64,000 nucleotides of DNA, taken from Actinoplanes utahensis (lineage in GTDB: Bacteria > Actinomycetota > Actinomycetes > Mycobacteriales > Micromonosporaceae). Location: positions 110,912 to 174,911 of the forward strand of contig NZ_BOMZ01000090.1 in assembly GCF_016862455.1 (NCBI RefSeq), written 5' to 3'. The notes beneath the pieces are model-generated. The model did no database searches. It saw only the letters and a list, made by a program, of their open reading frames with translations, and was not told the DNA's origin. Below are positions 1 to 8,552 of this stretch, piece after piece; position 1 is the stretch's first letter; each line of letters starts with the position of its first letter. A program made the position numbers and the translations under genes.

Positions 1-1405
1 GGGGCGCCCAGCCGGCGGCGAAGACGGCGGCGCCGAGGCTGAGCAGCACGATCGGCAGAATGTTCCACACGCCGCTGAGCGCGCCGGCCAGGCTGAGGTC
101 GCCGCCTGTCACGGTGACCCCGGCCCAGGTGGCGAGCCCGGCTGCCGTGACCAGGGTGACGGCGGCGCCGGTGGTGGCGGTGATCTCCGCGCCGATCAAC
201 CGGGTCCGGCTGACCGGGCCGGCCGCGAGCGTCACCAGCAGCCGGTCGGTCTCGGCGGTGACGAAGGCGCCCATCCGTACCGCGATGAAGCCGCCGGCAG
301 GCATCGCGAGGATGGCGAACAGGGTCGCGGTGAGCCCGGCGACGCTGCCCACCTCCGCGAAGCCGGCCTCGGCGGCCCCGTCCGCCAATGCCGGATTGCC
401 GGCCAGGAAGCCGGTGATGGACACGGCTGTCAAACCGATGAGCAGGTAGTAGGCCCCGACACCGATGGTCCAGCCGGTCAACGGCCGCAGCACCCGGCGG
501 ACGGCGAACGTCTCCACGCCGGCGAGGAGCGTCAGCCGGGCGTCACGGCCGGAGGCGAAGGTGACGAGCCCACCGCGTACCTCTCGCCTGCCCGCCGCCG
601 CGAGCGCCGCGGCCGTGACCACCAGCGTGGCGGCGAGCAGGAGCAGCAGGGGAAGGACACGGTCCTGGAGGTAGGGGCCGCTGAGCGCGAGCAGCCCGAA
701 CGGCGACAGCCAGCGCAGCCGGCCGAGCTCGGTGACCCCGTCGCCGACCATGCGGGCCAGCAGGCCGGAACCGAGGACCGCGACCGCGAGGCCGGTCGCG
801 GGTGCGCGGGCGGGGAGGATCTGTGCGGTGCACGCGGCCACCGCCACGAAGAACAGGCCGAGAAGGGCCGTGCCGGCACCGTGCACCAGTGCTCCGCGAG
901 CCGGCGTTCCGGAGGCGACGAGCACGGCGGCGATCCCCGTTCCGGCGGCGACCGGCACGATCGCGACGGCGGCCAGGTGCCGAGCCAGGACCGCCCGCAG
1001 CGGGAGGCGTCCGGCCAGCAGCATGTCCCACCGGCCGGTGTCCTCCTCGCCGCGGGTGATCCGGGTGGTCGCCAGGATCGCCCACGTGCCCAGCAGCACC
1101 GCCAGGAAGGTGCCGACCCGCCACACGGTGAATCCGCCCGCGGTGTCGAGGCCGGCGGGCTCGCCGAACAGGGTACGGATGGCGGGGTTCCCGGCGAGCG
1201 CCTGCATGCTCCCGACCGCGGCGGGGTCGGCCATGACCCGGCCGTAGGTGGCCGCGACCAGCGCGGTGAGCCCGGCGAGCAGGACCACGACGATCAGCCC
1301 GCCACGGCGAATCTGCCGGATCGCCAGCACGGTGACAGCTCGCCCGGGTGCGTGCGCGGCGTGTGGCCGGGCAACGGATGCGGGGGAGATGACGCCGGCG
1401 CTCAT
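1..1405 (-). CDS. ABC-2 type exporter permease, C-terminus beyond window edge
   Basis: Membrane subunit of an ABC exporter. Its ATPase (1402-2295) lies directly upstream and overlaps it by four bases (ATGA). The minus-strand frame opens with ATG at 1405. It stays open where I traced it: the first 150 or so codons and the last 20 before the window edge. Hydrophobic stretches such as GGLIVVVLLAGLTALVAA and FLAVLLGTWAILATT are separated by soluble loops carrying the EEDTGRW segment typical of actinobacterial exporter permeases. The overlap implies translational coupling. The substrate cannot be told from sequence. The C-terminus is missing only because the window starts there. Confidence 0.8.
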   Translation of the reverse strand, partial: MSAGVISPASVARPHAAHAPGRAVTVLAIRQIRRGGLIVVVLLAGLTALVAATYGRVMADPAAVGSMQALAGNPAIRTLFGEPAGLDTAGGFTVWRVGTFLAVLLGTWAILATTRITRGEEDTGRWDMLLAGRLPLRAVLARHLAAVAIVPVAAGTGIAAVLVASGTPARGALVHGAGTALLGLFFVAVAACTAQILPARAPATGLAVAVLGSGLLARMVGDGVTELGRLRWLSPFGLLALSGPYLQDRVLPLLLLLAATLVVTAAALAAAGRREVRGGLVTFASGRDARLTLLAGVETFAVRRVLRPLTGWTIGVGAYYLLIGLTAVSITGFLAGNPALADGAAEAGFAEVGSVAGLTATLFAILAMPAGGFIAVRMGAFVTAETDRLLVTLAAGPVSRTRLIGAEITATTGAAVTLVTAAGLATWAGVTVTGGDLSLAGALSGVWNILPIVLLSLGAAVFAAGWAP

Positions 1406-2295
1406 CGGGCCGACTCCGTGCCGTAGTAGTCGAGGAAGATCTCCTCGAGGCTCGGCTCCCGGACGGTCATCGCGGTGACGTCGGCGCCGGCCAGTGCCCG
1501 CAACGCGGGAGCCGGCGGACCGGTCAGGGTGAACCGTAGCCGCCCCTCGCCGGGAGCGTCGACGGCCTCGACGCCGGGGATCGCCGACAACACCGGCTCG
1601 GCTCCGGCGTAGGAGACGGTCACCTCGGAGCGGTGCAGGCCCCGTAGGCCCTGGATGGTGGCGACGTCGGCGAGCCGGCCCGCGCGCAGGATGCCGACCC
1701 GGTCGCAGACCGCCTCCACCTCGGAGAGCTGGTGGGAGCTGAGGAAGACGGTCTGCCCACGGTCTCGGGCCGCACCCACGGCGGTACGGAACTCGCGTTC
1801 CATCAGCGGGTCGAGTCCGCTGGTCGGCTCGTCGAGCACCAGCAGCGGCGCCCGGGTGGCGAACGCGGCGATCAGCGCGACCTTCTGCCGGTTGCCGGTC
1901 GAATAGGTGCGAGCGGGTTTCGACGGATCGAGGGCGAACCGTTCGACGAGTTCGTCGCGATACGCCTCATCGGTGCCGGGGCCGGTCCGTGCCTGCAGGT
2001 GCAGGATCTCCGCGCCGGTCAGCTGTGGCCACAACGCGACATCGGCGGGTACGTACGCCAGCTGGGAGTGCGCGCGGACCACGTCGGAGGCGGCCACGCC
2101 GAAGATCCAGGCCTGCCCGGCGGTGGGGCGAGCGAGGCCGAGCAGCAGCCGGATGGTGGTGGACTTGCCGGCGCCGTTCGGGCCGAGGAACCCGAAGACC
2201 TCACCGGCGGGTACGTCGAGGGTCAGATCGTCGAGGGCGGTCAGCCGCCCGTACCGTTTGGTGAGGCCGGTAGCGCGCAGCGCGGGTCGACTCAT
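1402..2295 (-). CDS. ABC transporter ATP-binding protein
   Basis: ATPase subunit of an exporter (297 aa), energising the permease encoded just downstream. It has Walker A GPNGAGKST, the signature-equivalent TYSTGNRQKVALIAAF, Walker B LLVLDEPTSGLDPL and the H-loop SSHQLSEVE, in normal order and spacing for the CcmA/drug-exporter class. I chose ATG 2295 rather than the longer frame from 2400, because AAGGAT lies at the right distance upstream and MSRPALRATGLTKRYG is the usual N-terminus. Its leader carries a structured motif shared with nhaA on the other strand. Confidence 0.9.
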   Translation of the reverse strand: MSRPALRATGLTKRYGRLTALDDLTLDVPAGEVFGFLGPNGAGKSTTIRLLLGLARPTAGQAWIFGVAASDVVRAHSQLAYVPADVALWPQLTGAEILHLQARTGPGTDEAYRDELVERFALDPSKPARTYSTGNRQKVALIAAFATRAPLLVLDEPTSGLDPLMEREFRTAVGAARDRGQTVFLSSHQLSEVEAVCDRVGILRAGRLADVATIQGLRGLHRSEVTVSYAGAEPVLSAIPGVEAVDAPGEGRLRFTLTGPPAPALRALAGADVTAMTVREPSLEEIFLDYYGTESAR

Positions 2296-2352
2296 CGGGA
2301 GATCCTTCTGCGGTCGTGCGGATATGACCGCCGACCAGACTTCCCGGCACAC
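2296..2352 (-). promoter_or_regulatory. Structured leader of the ABC exporter operon (copy 1 of a shared motif)
   Basis: On the minus strand 2348-2330 reads GCCGGGAAGTCTGGTCGGC, identical over 19 bases (with CAGGTG just upstream) to the nhaA leader at 2495-2513. Here GGTCG pairs with CGACC and GCGG with CCGC around a short loop (2336-2312), and the Shine-Dalgarno sequence and ATG follow. A conserved core plus a compensated hairpin just ahead of a start codon suggests a cis-regulatory RNA. I cannot assign it to a named riboswitch family. Confidence 0.5.
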
Positions 2353-2483
2353 CTGTCGCTGACCGTACTCCATCGATGCACTGCGGCGGTACTTGATCAC
2401 GCCGGCCGGCGGTGTCGTCGGTCGTTGCCTCGGTCACGTTCGGCGCCATGTCGGGCGCCGGCGATCCGTGGCCGGTAGGGTTG

Positions 2484-2547
2484 TCCGCAGGTGCGCCGGG
2501 AAGTCTGGTCGGCAACGTCCGACCCGACCCCGAAAACTGGAGCAGCC
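2484..2547 (+). promoter_or_regulatory. Structured leader of nhaA (copy 2 of the shared motif)
   Basis: The core GCCGGGAAGTCTGGTCGGC lies at 2495-2513. GGTCGG (2507-2512) can pair with CCGACC (2519-2524) across a six-base loop. The primary core matches copy 1, but the hairpin apex differs in sequence while staying paired, which fits RNA-level selection. The element ends about 25 bases before the nhaA start, where it could influence translation. An ion- or stress-sensing riboswitch is a guess. Confidence 0.5.
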
Positions 2548-3873
2548 ATGACGCCGCCGCGCAACCCCACCCTGTTCGGCCGCGGATCGTGGCCGGAAGC
2601 ACGCCGGATCGGCGACATCCTCCGTAAGGAGACCATCGGCGGCATCCTGTTGCTCGCCGGTGCGGTTCTCGCCCTGATCTGGGCGAACTCGCCGTGGGGC
2701 GACAGCTATGAGACGCTGCGCGGGTTCACGGTCGGCCCGCATGCGCTTCATCTGGATCTGTCGCTGGCCACGTGGGCGGCCGACGGACTGCTCGCGATCT
2801 TCTTCTTCGTCGCCGGTCTCGAACTGAAACGCGAGTTCGTCGCCGGCGATCTGCGGGACCCGCGCCGTGCCGCGGTCCCGATCGCCGCCGCCGTCGGTGG
2901 GGTGATCGTGCCCGCCCTGCTCTACCTGGCGATCAACGTCGGCTCGGCCGGCGGAGCCGTCAAAGGGTGGGCGATCCCGACCGCCACCGACATCGCTTTC
3001 GCCCTGGCGGTCCTCGCGGTGATCGGCCGGTGCCTGCCGCACGCCATGCGGACCTTCCTGCTCACCCTGGCGGTCGTGGACGACCTGCTCGCCATCGTCA
3101 TCATCGCGGTCTTCTACACCGAGGACCTGTCGGTGGTTCCCCTGCTGGCCACCCTGGTGCCGCTGGCGGTGTTCACGGTCCTGGTGCAGAAGCGGGTCCG
3201 GTCGTGGTGGCTGCTGCTCCCGCTGGCTTTCGCCACATGGACCCTGATGCACGCCTCCGGCGTGCACGCCACCGTCGCCGGTGTCCTGCTGGGCTTCGCC
3301 GTGCCGGTGCTGCGCAGCCAGAAGGCCGGCGGCCCGGAGGCGGGACCGGGACTGGCGGAGCATTTCGAGCACCGGTTCCGGCCGATCTCAGCCGGCGTCG
3401 CGGTGCCGGTCTTCGCCTTCATGTCCGCCGGAGTGGCGGTCGGCGGGCTGGACGGCCTCGGCTCCGCACTGACGGACCCCGTCGCGATCGGCATCCTGGT
3501 GGGGCTGATCGTGGGCAAGCCGATCGGTATCACCGCGGCGACATGGCTGGTCACGCGTTTCACCCGGGCGAAGATGAACACCGGGTTCGCCTGGATCGAC
3601 GTGTTCGGCCTGGCGGTGCTCGCGGGCATCGGGTTCACCGTCTCGCTGCTGATCGGGGAGCTCGCGTTCGGCATCGGCAGCGACCGCGACGATCACGTGA
3701 AGGTCGCCGTGCTGACCGGCTCGCTGGCAGCTGCTCTGCTGGCCACCGTCATCCTCCGGCTGCGCAACCGCACCTACCGGCGCATCCACGACGCCGAGAA
3801 CACCGACGCCGACCGCGACGACATCCCCGACGTCTACCAGCAGCCGCCCGCGACCCGCTTCGAATCAACCTGA
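2548..3873 (+). CDS. nhaA: Na+/H+ antiporter NhaA
   Basis: Integral membrane sodium/proton antiporter (441 aa) for pH and Na+ homeostasis. The NhaA hallmark is seen in AVVDDLLAIVIIAVFY, with the paired aspartates needed for ion binding in the family. FFFVAGLELKREFVAGDL and GKPIGI are also typical. About eleven to twelve hydrophobic segments span the protein and a charged tail follows. I chose ATG 2548 over the in-frame ATG at 2491, because the extra N-terminus would overlap the leader motif and MTPPRNPTLFGRGSWPEA is a normal start. Downstream lies a broken potassium-channel gene, so ion homeostasis may once have been a larger locus. Confidence 0.95.
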   Translation: MTPPRNPTLFGRGSWPEARRIGDILRKETIGGILLLAGAVLALIWANSPWGDSYETLRGFTVGPHALHLDLSLATWAADGLLAIFFFVAGLELKREFVAGDLRDPRRAAVPIAAAVGGVIVPALLYLAINVGSAGGAVKGWAIPTATDIAFALAVLAVIGRCLPHAMRTFLLTLAVVDDLLAIVIIAVFYTEDLSVVPLLATLVPLAVFTVLVQKRVRSWWLLLPLAFATWTLMHASGVHATVAGVLLGFAVPVLRSQKAGGPEAGPGLAEHFEHRFRPISAGVAVPVFAFMSAGVAVGGLDGLGSALTDPVAIGILVGLIVGKPIGITAATWLVTRFTRAKMNTGFAWIDVFGLAVLAGIGFTVSLLIGELAFGIGSDRDDHVKVAVLTGSLAAALLATVILRLRNRTYRRIHDAENTDADRDDIPDVYQQPPATRFEST

Positions 3874-3938
3874 GCATCGAGTTTCGCAGGGCGGGTTCTC
3901 GACCGGTGCCGCAGCCCTTGCCGGCGGATGTCCCATGG

Positions 3939-4220
3939 ACAGCGCCGCGGGAGGCAGCCGACGACGGCCACGCCGCGATCGTCGGCGACGCCACCATCAC
4001 GGTCGCGGGCCGGGCGGCGGAGAACGTGCCTCTGCTGCGGCGTAGCGGCGCGACCTCGGTCATCACCTCCTCGGAGGCCGCCGGCCGGTTGCTGGGGCTG
4101 GCGGCCCGAAGCCCGGCCGCCAGTGACGTCGTCGGTGATCTTCTGGTCCAGGGCAACGGTCTGCGGCTCGTCGACCGTCCGGGGCGCCCGGACGGTGCCA
4201 CCTCACAGCGGATGGACACG
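3939..4220 (+). pseudogene. Remnant of a TrkA/RCK-type potassium channel protein
   Basis: In one frame the translation contains AADDGHAAIVGDAT, which matches the end of a TrkA-N NAD-binding half. This is followed at once by ITVAGRAAENVPLLRRSGAT and SEAAGRLLGLAARSPA, which match the later part of the same domain in actinobacterial ion-channel proteins. Roughly 40 residues expected between the two blocks are missing, as are the upstream channel segment and a plausible start. I read it as an internally deleted, 5'-truncated remnant. The resemblance is from memory of the family. Confidence 0.55.
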
Positions 4221-4382
4221 GAAAAGGGGCGGTGCCGGCCGGGCTATGCGCGGCGAGCATGTCCTGCTGCTGTGCGTGTGAGCCGGGCGCGGTGATTGCC
4301 GGATTCCGGAAAGAACGGCGGTGGGAAGGCGTCCGGGAACATCCCTGGAACCTCGGCCCGCAGAACGCGGATGCTGTAGGGC

Positions 4383-5309
4383 ATGACCAGCGACACAGCC
4401 GTGCTGGCCGAGGACCTGACCAAGTTCTACGGCCCCCGGCGCGGCATCGAAGAACTCACTCTGGACGTTCGTGCCGGTGAGGTGATGGGCTTTCTCGGCC
4501 CGAACGGCGCCGGCAAGACCACCACCATCCGCCTGCTGCTCGACTTCCTCCGGCCGACTCGCGGCCATGCCCGCGTTCTCGGCATGGATTCCCGCCGGGA
4601 CAAGGCGGCTCTGCACCGGCAGATCGGCTATCTTCCCGGCGAGCTTGCCTTTCCCGGGCGGGAGACCGCTGAGGAGTTGCTGAGGTTCTTCGGTGACGCC
4701 CGCGGCGGTGTCCCGTGGACCGCCGTCACCGGCCTGGCCGAGCGTCTCGACCTCGACCTGTCCCGGCCGGTCCGGGCGATGTCGAAGGGCAACAAGCAGA
4801 AGGTCGGGCTCGTGCAGGCGTTCATGCACCGGCCGGCCCTGTTGATCCTCGACGAGCCGACCAGCGGGCTCGACCCGTTGATGCAGCAGGAGTTCCTCGC
4901 GATGGTCCGCGAGGCCCGTGACCACGGGCAGACCGTTTTCATGTCCTCGCACGTGCTCGCGGAGGTTCAGTCCACCGCCGATCGGGTCGCCATCGTCCGG
5001 GACGGGCGGCTCGCCGCGGTCGAGAAGGTGGAGACCCTCGGGCGCCGCGCCGTGCGCAGCGTCGAGATCCACTTCGCCGATCCCGTCGAGGCCGCCGATT
5101 TCACCGGCCTGCCCGGGGTCACCCAGGTCGAGGTCACCGGGCCGGTGCTGCGCTGCACGGTTGACGGCCGTCTCGACCCGCTCATCAAGGCCGCCGCCCG
5201 GCATGAGGTCATCGACCTGCTGTCGGCCGAGCCGGATCTGGAAGAGACGTTCCTGTCCTACTACTACACGGGAGAAGGTACGAGCGATGTTGCCGCCGCT
5301 GGTGCGTAA
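4383..5309 (+). CDS. ABC transporter ATP-binding protein
   Basis: Exporter ATPase (308 aa). It has Walker A GPNGAGKTTT, signature-equivalent MSKGNKQKVGLVQAF, Walker B LLILDEPTSGLDPL and H-loop SSHVLAEVQ, then an extra C-terminal domain ending LEETFLSYYYTGEG, as in drug and daunorubicin-type exporters. It is a paralogue of the ATPase at 1402-2295 but on the other strand. The permease start lies inside its last codons, so the two are translationally coupled. Confidence 0.92.
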   Translation: MTSDTAVLAEDLTKFYGPRRGIEELTLDVRAGEVMGFLGPNGAGKTTTIRLLLDFLRPTRGHARVLGMDSRRDKAALHRQIGYLPGELAFPGRETAEELLRFFGDARGGVPWTAVTGLAERLDLDLSRPVRAMSKGNKQKVGLVQAFMHRPALLILDEPTSGLDPLMQQEFLAMVREARDHGQTVFMSSHVLAEVQSTADRVAIVRDGRLAAVEKVETLGRRAVRSVEIHFADPVEAADFTGLPGVTQVEVTGPVLRCTVDGRLDPLIKAAARHEVIDLLSAEPDLEETFLSYYYTGEGTSDVAAAGA

Positions 5310-6075
5310 GACCTGGCGCGACGACCGTCGCACCACCATCGGATGGACCGCCGGCGTCGGCGCGTTCACCGCCGTCTACACCGGCTTCTACAGCCAGTTC
5401 CAGGGCGCCGCCGAACTCAAGCAGGACGCTCTGCCACAGGGCATGCTCGACTTCCTCGGGATCGCTGACATGCTGTCGCCCGCCGGCTACCTGCAGGCCA
5501 CCGTCTTCTCCCTGATCGGCCCGCTGCTGGTGCTGATGTGCGCCACGACTCTGGCAGCACGCACCATTGCCCGCCCCGAAGAGGATGGCGGCATGGAACT
5601 ACTGCTGGCCAACCCGCTGTCCCGCAAAGGCTTCGCGACCCAGCGCCTGACAGCAGCGGCCACGGCGATCACTCTGGTCGCGGTCGCACCGTGGATCGTG
5701 CTCAGCATCCTGGTCCCCGCCATCGGCATCGACGTACCGTTGGGTAACGTCGCCGCCGCCTGCGCCGGCCTGGTGCTGCTGGCCTGGTGTTTCACCGGCA
5801 TCGCGTTCCTCGCCGGGGCCGTCACCGGCAAACGGGGCACCGTCCTCGCGGTCACGGGCGTCATCGGCGTGACCACCTACATGGCCAACGCCCTGTCGAA
5901 CATCTCCGACAGTGTCAGCGGGCTCAAATGGGTCTCGCCCTTCTACTACTTCATCGGCGGCGACCCACTGCACGACGGCTGGAATCCGGCACACCTGCTG
6001 CTGCTGGCCGGCATCGGCGTCACCACCGCCGCCGCCGGCGTCGTCCTCTTCGACCGCCGTGACGTCGGCGTCTGA
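5287..6075 (+). CDS. ABC-2 type exporter permease
   Basis: Permease partner (262 aa) of the ATPase at 4383-5309, overlapping it by 23 bases. It starts MLPPLVRKTWRDDRRTTIGW and has about six hydrophobic segments. The motif RPEEDGGMELLLANPLSR is characteristic of ABC-2 exporter permeases of actinomycetes. I placed the start at ATG 5287; the frame is open further upstream only as a shadow of the ATPase. The substrate is unknown. A PucR-type regulator follows 34 bases later, likely in the same transcript. Confidence 0.85.
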   Translation: MLPPLVRKTWRDDRRTTIGWTAGVGAFTAVYTGFYSQFQGAAELKQDALPQGMLDFLGIADMLSPAGYLQATVFSLIGPLLVLMCATTLAARTIARPEEDGGMELLLANPLSRKGFATQRLTAAATAITLVAVAPWIVLSILVPAIGIDVPLGNVAAACAGLVLLAWCFTGIAFLAGAVTGKRGTVLAVTGVIGVTTYMANALSNISDSVSGLKWVSPFYYFIGGDPLHDGWNPAHLLLLAGIGVTTAAAGVVLFDRRDVGV

Positions 6076-6109
6076 CAGAGACGGCCACCAGCGGCCGGAG
6101 GAAAGACGG

Positions 6110-7174
6110 ATGAGCCCTGACCCGCGATCACTCACCGACGGATGCGCCGCGCTGCTACGCCTGCCGCCCGGTGCCCCGCGCCATCAGCACGCCACCGAAC
6201 TCGGTCGCTGGGCCGCCGACAGCCCGCACCCGGTCGACGATGTGGTCGCGGCCATGCTCGACGCGGCGCGCGCGGCGTGGGCCGGCCAACTCCCGGCCGC
6301 GAGCCAGACGTCGTCGGCTGTCCACACGCGCGCCGCAGACCTGCTCGACACCACAGCACAGGCCCTCGAGGCCGTCCTCACCGGCTACCGGGACCACCTC
6401 CGCCGGCACCTCGCTGACCACGACGATCAGCGCACCATGTTCGTCGATGACCTGCTCACCGGCCGCGCCGATCCGGGTCACCTTGCCGAGCGCGCGCAAC
6501 GCTACGGCATCCGGTTGTCCGGTACCCACGTCGTCGCACTGGCGGTCGGCCCGGCGCTCACCGACGCCATCGTCCGTGACATCGATGCGGCCCTCGCCGC
6601 CCGCTACGGCGCAGGCAACACCCTGACCATTCACCGTGACGGCAAACTGGTCTGCATCAGCACCGGCGGGCTGCGCGGTCTGCCCGCCGAACTCGCCCAT
6701 CACCTGCTGACCCGCCTCGGAGCCGGGAACTGGCAGATCGCGGTCGGCCGGGCCCACCCCGGCATGACCGGGATCGTCACCTCGCTGGAGGAGGCCGGCA
6801 ACGCCCTGAACCTCGCCGAGCGGCTCGGATTCACCACACCGGTCCTGCGCGCCGCCGACCTGCTCGTCTTCCCGGTGCTCCTGCGTGACCGGGACGCCAT
6901 CACCGACCTGGTCGACACGGTCCTCGGGCCACTGCTGCACGCGCGCGGCGGCGTCCAGCCCTACCTGGAGACACTCACCGTGCTCTTCGACAGCCAGGGA
7001 AACTACACCGCCACCGCCCGGCACATGCACCTGTCCGTCCGGGCGGTCACCTACCGCCTCGACCGCATCAAAGCCCTCACCGGATACCACCCCGGCGAAC
7101 CCACCCAACGATTCACCCTTCACACGGCTGTTCTCGGGGCCCGCCTCCTAGGCTGGCCGACCAGCCAGTCGTGA
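6110..7174 (+). CDS. PucR-type helix-turn-helix regulator
   Basis: Regulator of 354 aa. The C-terminal segment DSQGNYTATARHMHLSVRAV followed by TYRLDRIKALTG is the HTH_30 domain of PucR/CdaR proteins. The middle resembles the GGDEF-like CdaR domain, and the N-terminus is an uncharacterised helical sensor. ATG 6110 is preceded by GGAGGAAAG at ideal spacing. It follows the exporter genes directly, so it probably controls that operon. The effector is unknown. Confidence 0.85.
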   Translation: MSPDPRSLTDGCAALLRLPPGAPRHQHATELGRWAADSPHPVDDVVAAMLDAARAAWAGQLPAASQTSSAVHTRAADLLDTTAQALEAVLTGYRDHLRRHLADHDDQRTMFVDDLLTGRADPGHLAERAQRYGIRLSGTHVVALAVGPALTDAIVRDIDAALAARYGAGNTLTIHRDGKLVCISTGGLRGLPAELAHHLLTRLGAGNWQIAVGRAHPGMTGIVTSLEEAGNALNLAERLGFTTPVLRAADLLVFPVLLRDRDAITDLVDTVLGPLLHARGGVQPYLETLTVLFDSQGNYTATARHMHLSVRAVTYRLDRIKALTGYHPGEPTQRFTLHTAVLGARLLGWPTSQS

Positions 7175-7366
7175 GCGCATCTTGGGTTCTCGCTCAGGCG
7201 TCGCACGCGCCGTAGAGCAGCGCACGGGCCGTCGACGCCATCGGCAGGGTCGCTTCGGCGAGCAGGCCGGCAGCGCGGTGCTCACCGCCAGGCCTACCAA
7301 GAACGGGCAGGCCACGTTCACCGTCGCGGTACGGCACCGTCTTCCGTGTCGCGGCCCACAGGCGAG

Positions 7367-7397
7367 TTGACAGCTTCTAGGACGGTCGTCCTAGAAT
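7367..7397 (+). promoter_or_regulatory. Promoter with overlapping TetR-type operator
   Basis: TTGACA at 7367-7372 is followed, 19 bases on, by TAGAAT at 7392-7397. The -10 overlaps a 22-base inverted repeat at 7375-7396 (TTCTAGGAC, four bases, GTCCTAGAA). A weaker similar pair, TAGGGC and GTCCTGA, lies just downstream at 7405-7421. The tetR-family gene starts at 7451, so autorepression is the simple reading. Confidence 0.6.
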
Positions 7398-7450
7398 CCC
7401 CTCTTAGGGCAAGCGTCCTGAACGTGGGCTTGACGTGGAGGATCCCAGCA

Positions 7451-8041
7451 ATGGCCCGGAGCACACCGACACGCGACCAGATCGTCGCGGCGGCCGACCG
7501 GCTGTTCTATGAGCACGGTTTCGAGCACACGTCGTTCACGGCGATCGCTGATGCGCTGGGGATCTCGCGGGGCAACTTCTACTACCACTTCCGGACCAAG
7601 GACGAGATCCTCACCGCGGTGATCGAGTCCCGGGTGGAGTCCACCCGAGGCATGTTGCGCCGATGGGAGACTGGGGCCGCCGATCCGGCGGAGCGGATCC
7701 GCCTGTTCATCCGGATCGTGCTGACCAACGGCGCGGAAATCCGTGACTTCGGCTGCCCGGTCGGCACGCTCACCGCCGAGCTCGCGAAACTGCGTCACCC
7801 GGCGCGGCCCGAGGCGACCGCGCTGTTCACCCTGTTCCGGCGGTGGCTCGCCGAGCAGTTCACCGCCCTCGGTCACGCGAGCACCGCCGACGAGAAGGCG
7901 TTGCACGTGCTGGCGTTCAGTCAAGGCGTCGCCACGCTGGCCAACGCCTTCGGCGACGAGGTTTTCGTACGCCGTGAGGTCGAGCGCCTGGAGGACTGGC
8001 TCGCCACCGAACTCCGGCCGGCAGAGAATTCCCCGCAGTGA
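7451..8041 (+). CDS. TetR-family repressor
   Basis: Repressor of 196 aa with an N-terminal helix-turn-helix: ADRLFYEHGFEHTSFTAIAD then ALGISRGNFYYHFRTKDEIL, the standard TetR signature. The C-terminal ligand-binding domain contains DFGCPVGTLTAELAKL, seen in the AcuR/YxaF-like subgroup. I chose ATG 7451 because the longer frame would run through the operator. It is followed 20 bases later by a YciI-like gene that it likely controls. Confidence 0.9.
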   Translation: MARSTPTRDQIVAAADRLFYEHGFEHTSFTAIADALGISRGNFYYHFRTKDEILTAVIESRVESTRGMLRRWETGAADPAERIRLFIRIVLTNGAEIRDFGCPVGTLTAELAKLRHPARPEATALFTLFRRWLAEQFTALGHASTADEKALHVLAFSQGVATLANAFGDEVFVRREVERLEDWLATELRPAENSPQ

Positions 8042-8061
8042 CCGACAGAGAGAGATGACCG

Positions 8062-8355
8062 ATGTTCATCGTGTTGCTCCGGTTCGCCGAGAACCGGGCC
8101 GCCGCAGCGGATCACATGCCCGCGCATCAGCAATGGATCAAGCAGGGCCTCAACGATCAGGTGTTTGTTCTCGTCGGTGGCATCCAGCCCGGCCTCGGCG
8201 GGGCGGTGCTCGCGCACAACACCTCCCTCGAGCAATTGGAGCGGCGGGTCGCCGGGGATCCCTTCGTCGTCCACCGGGTGGTCGACGCCGAGATTCTCCA
8301 GATCGAGCCCGGCATGGCCGACCCGCGGCTCGGTTTCCTGATGCCGGCCCGGTGA
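8062..8355 (+). CDS. YciI-like protein
   Basis: Small (97 aa) ferredoxin-fold protein of the YciI family, with no signal or membrane segment. The family features seen are MFIVLLRFAENRA at the N-terminus, HQQWIKQGL in the middle and a GDPFV segment before the last strand. YciI proteins are putative small enzymes or ligand binders and often lie next to regulators. It is in the same direction as, and 20 bases after, the TetR gene. The exact role is not known. Confidence 0.8.
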   Translation: MFIVLLRFAENRAAAADHMPAHQQWIKQGLNDQVFVLVGGIQPGLGGAVLAHNTSLEQLERRVAGDPFVVHRVVDAEILQIEPGMADPRLGFLMPAR

Positions 8356-8552
8356 CCGACCCTGCCGCACCGGTGCGCACGGCGGTCGCCCACTGAGGAC
8401 AGCCGTCGGCGTACCGCTGCGGGCCTGGTTTCAGGGTGATGGGATCTGGCCGCCGCGGCGGAGGGCCCGGCCGCTACCGTCGACACGCCCATCAGGACGA
8501 CTGTGCCGCCCGGCATGGTGATCTGGTCCGATGACGTCCGTTCACGGTGAAC

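Noticed and set aside
2484..2547. Cobalamin or Mg2+ (M-box) riboswitch for the nhaA leader
   Set aside because: The conserved boxes of those classes are absent and the element is too short.
2772..3872. Long alternative plus-strand frame across nhaA
   Set aside because: Arg/Gly-rich shadow of nhaA. Only its last part (3939 onward) has protein-family resemblance, and that is listed as a pseudogene.
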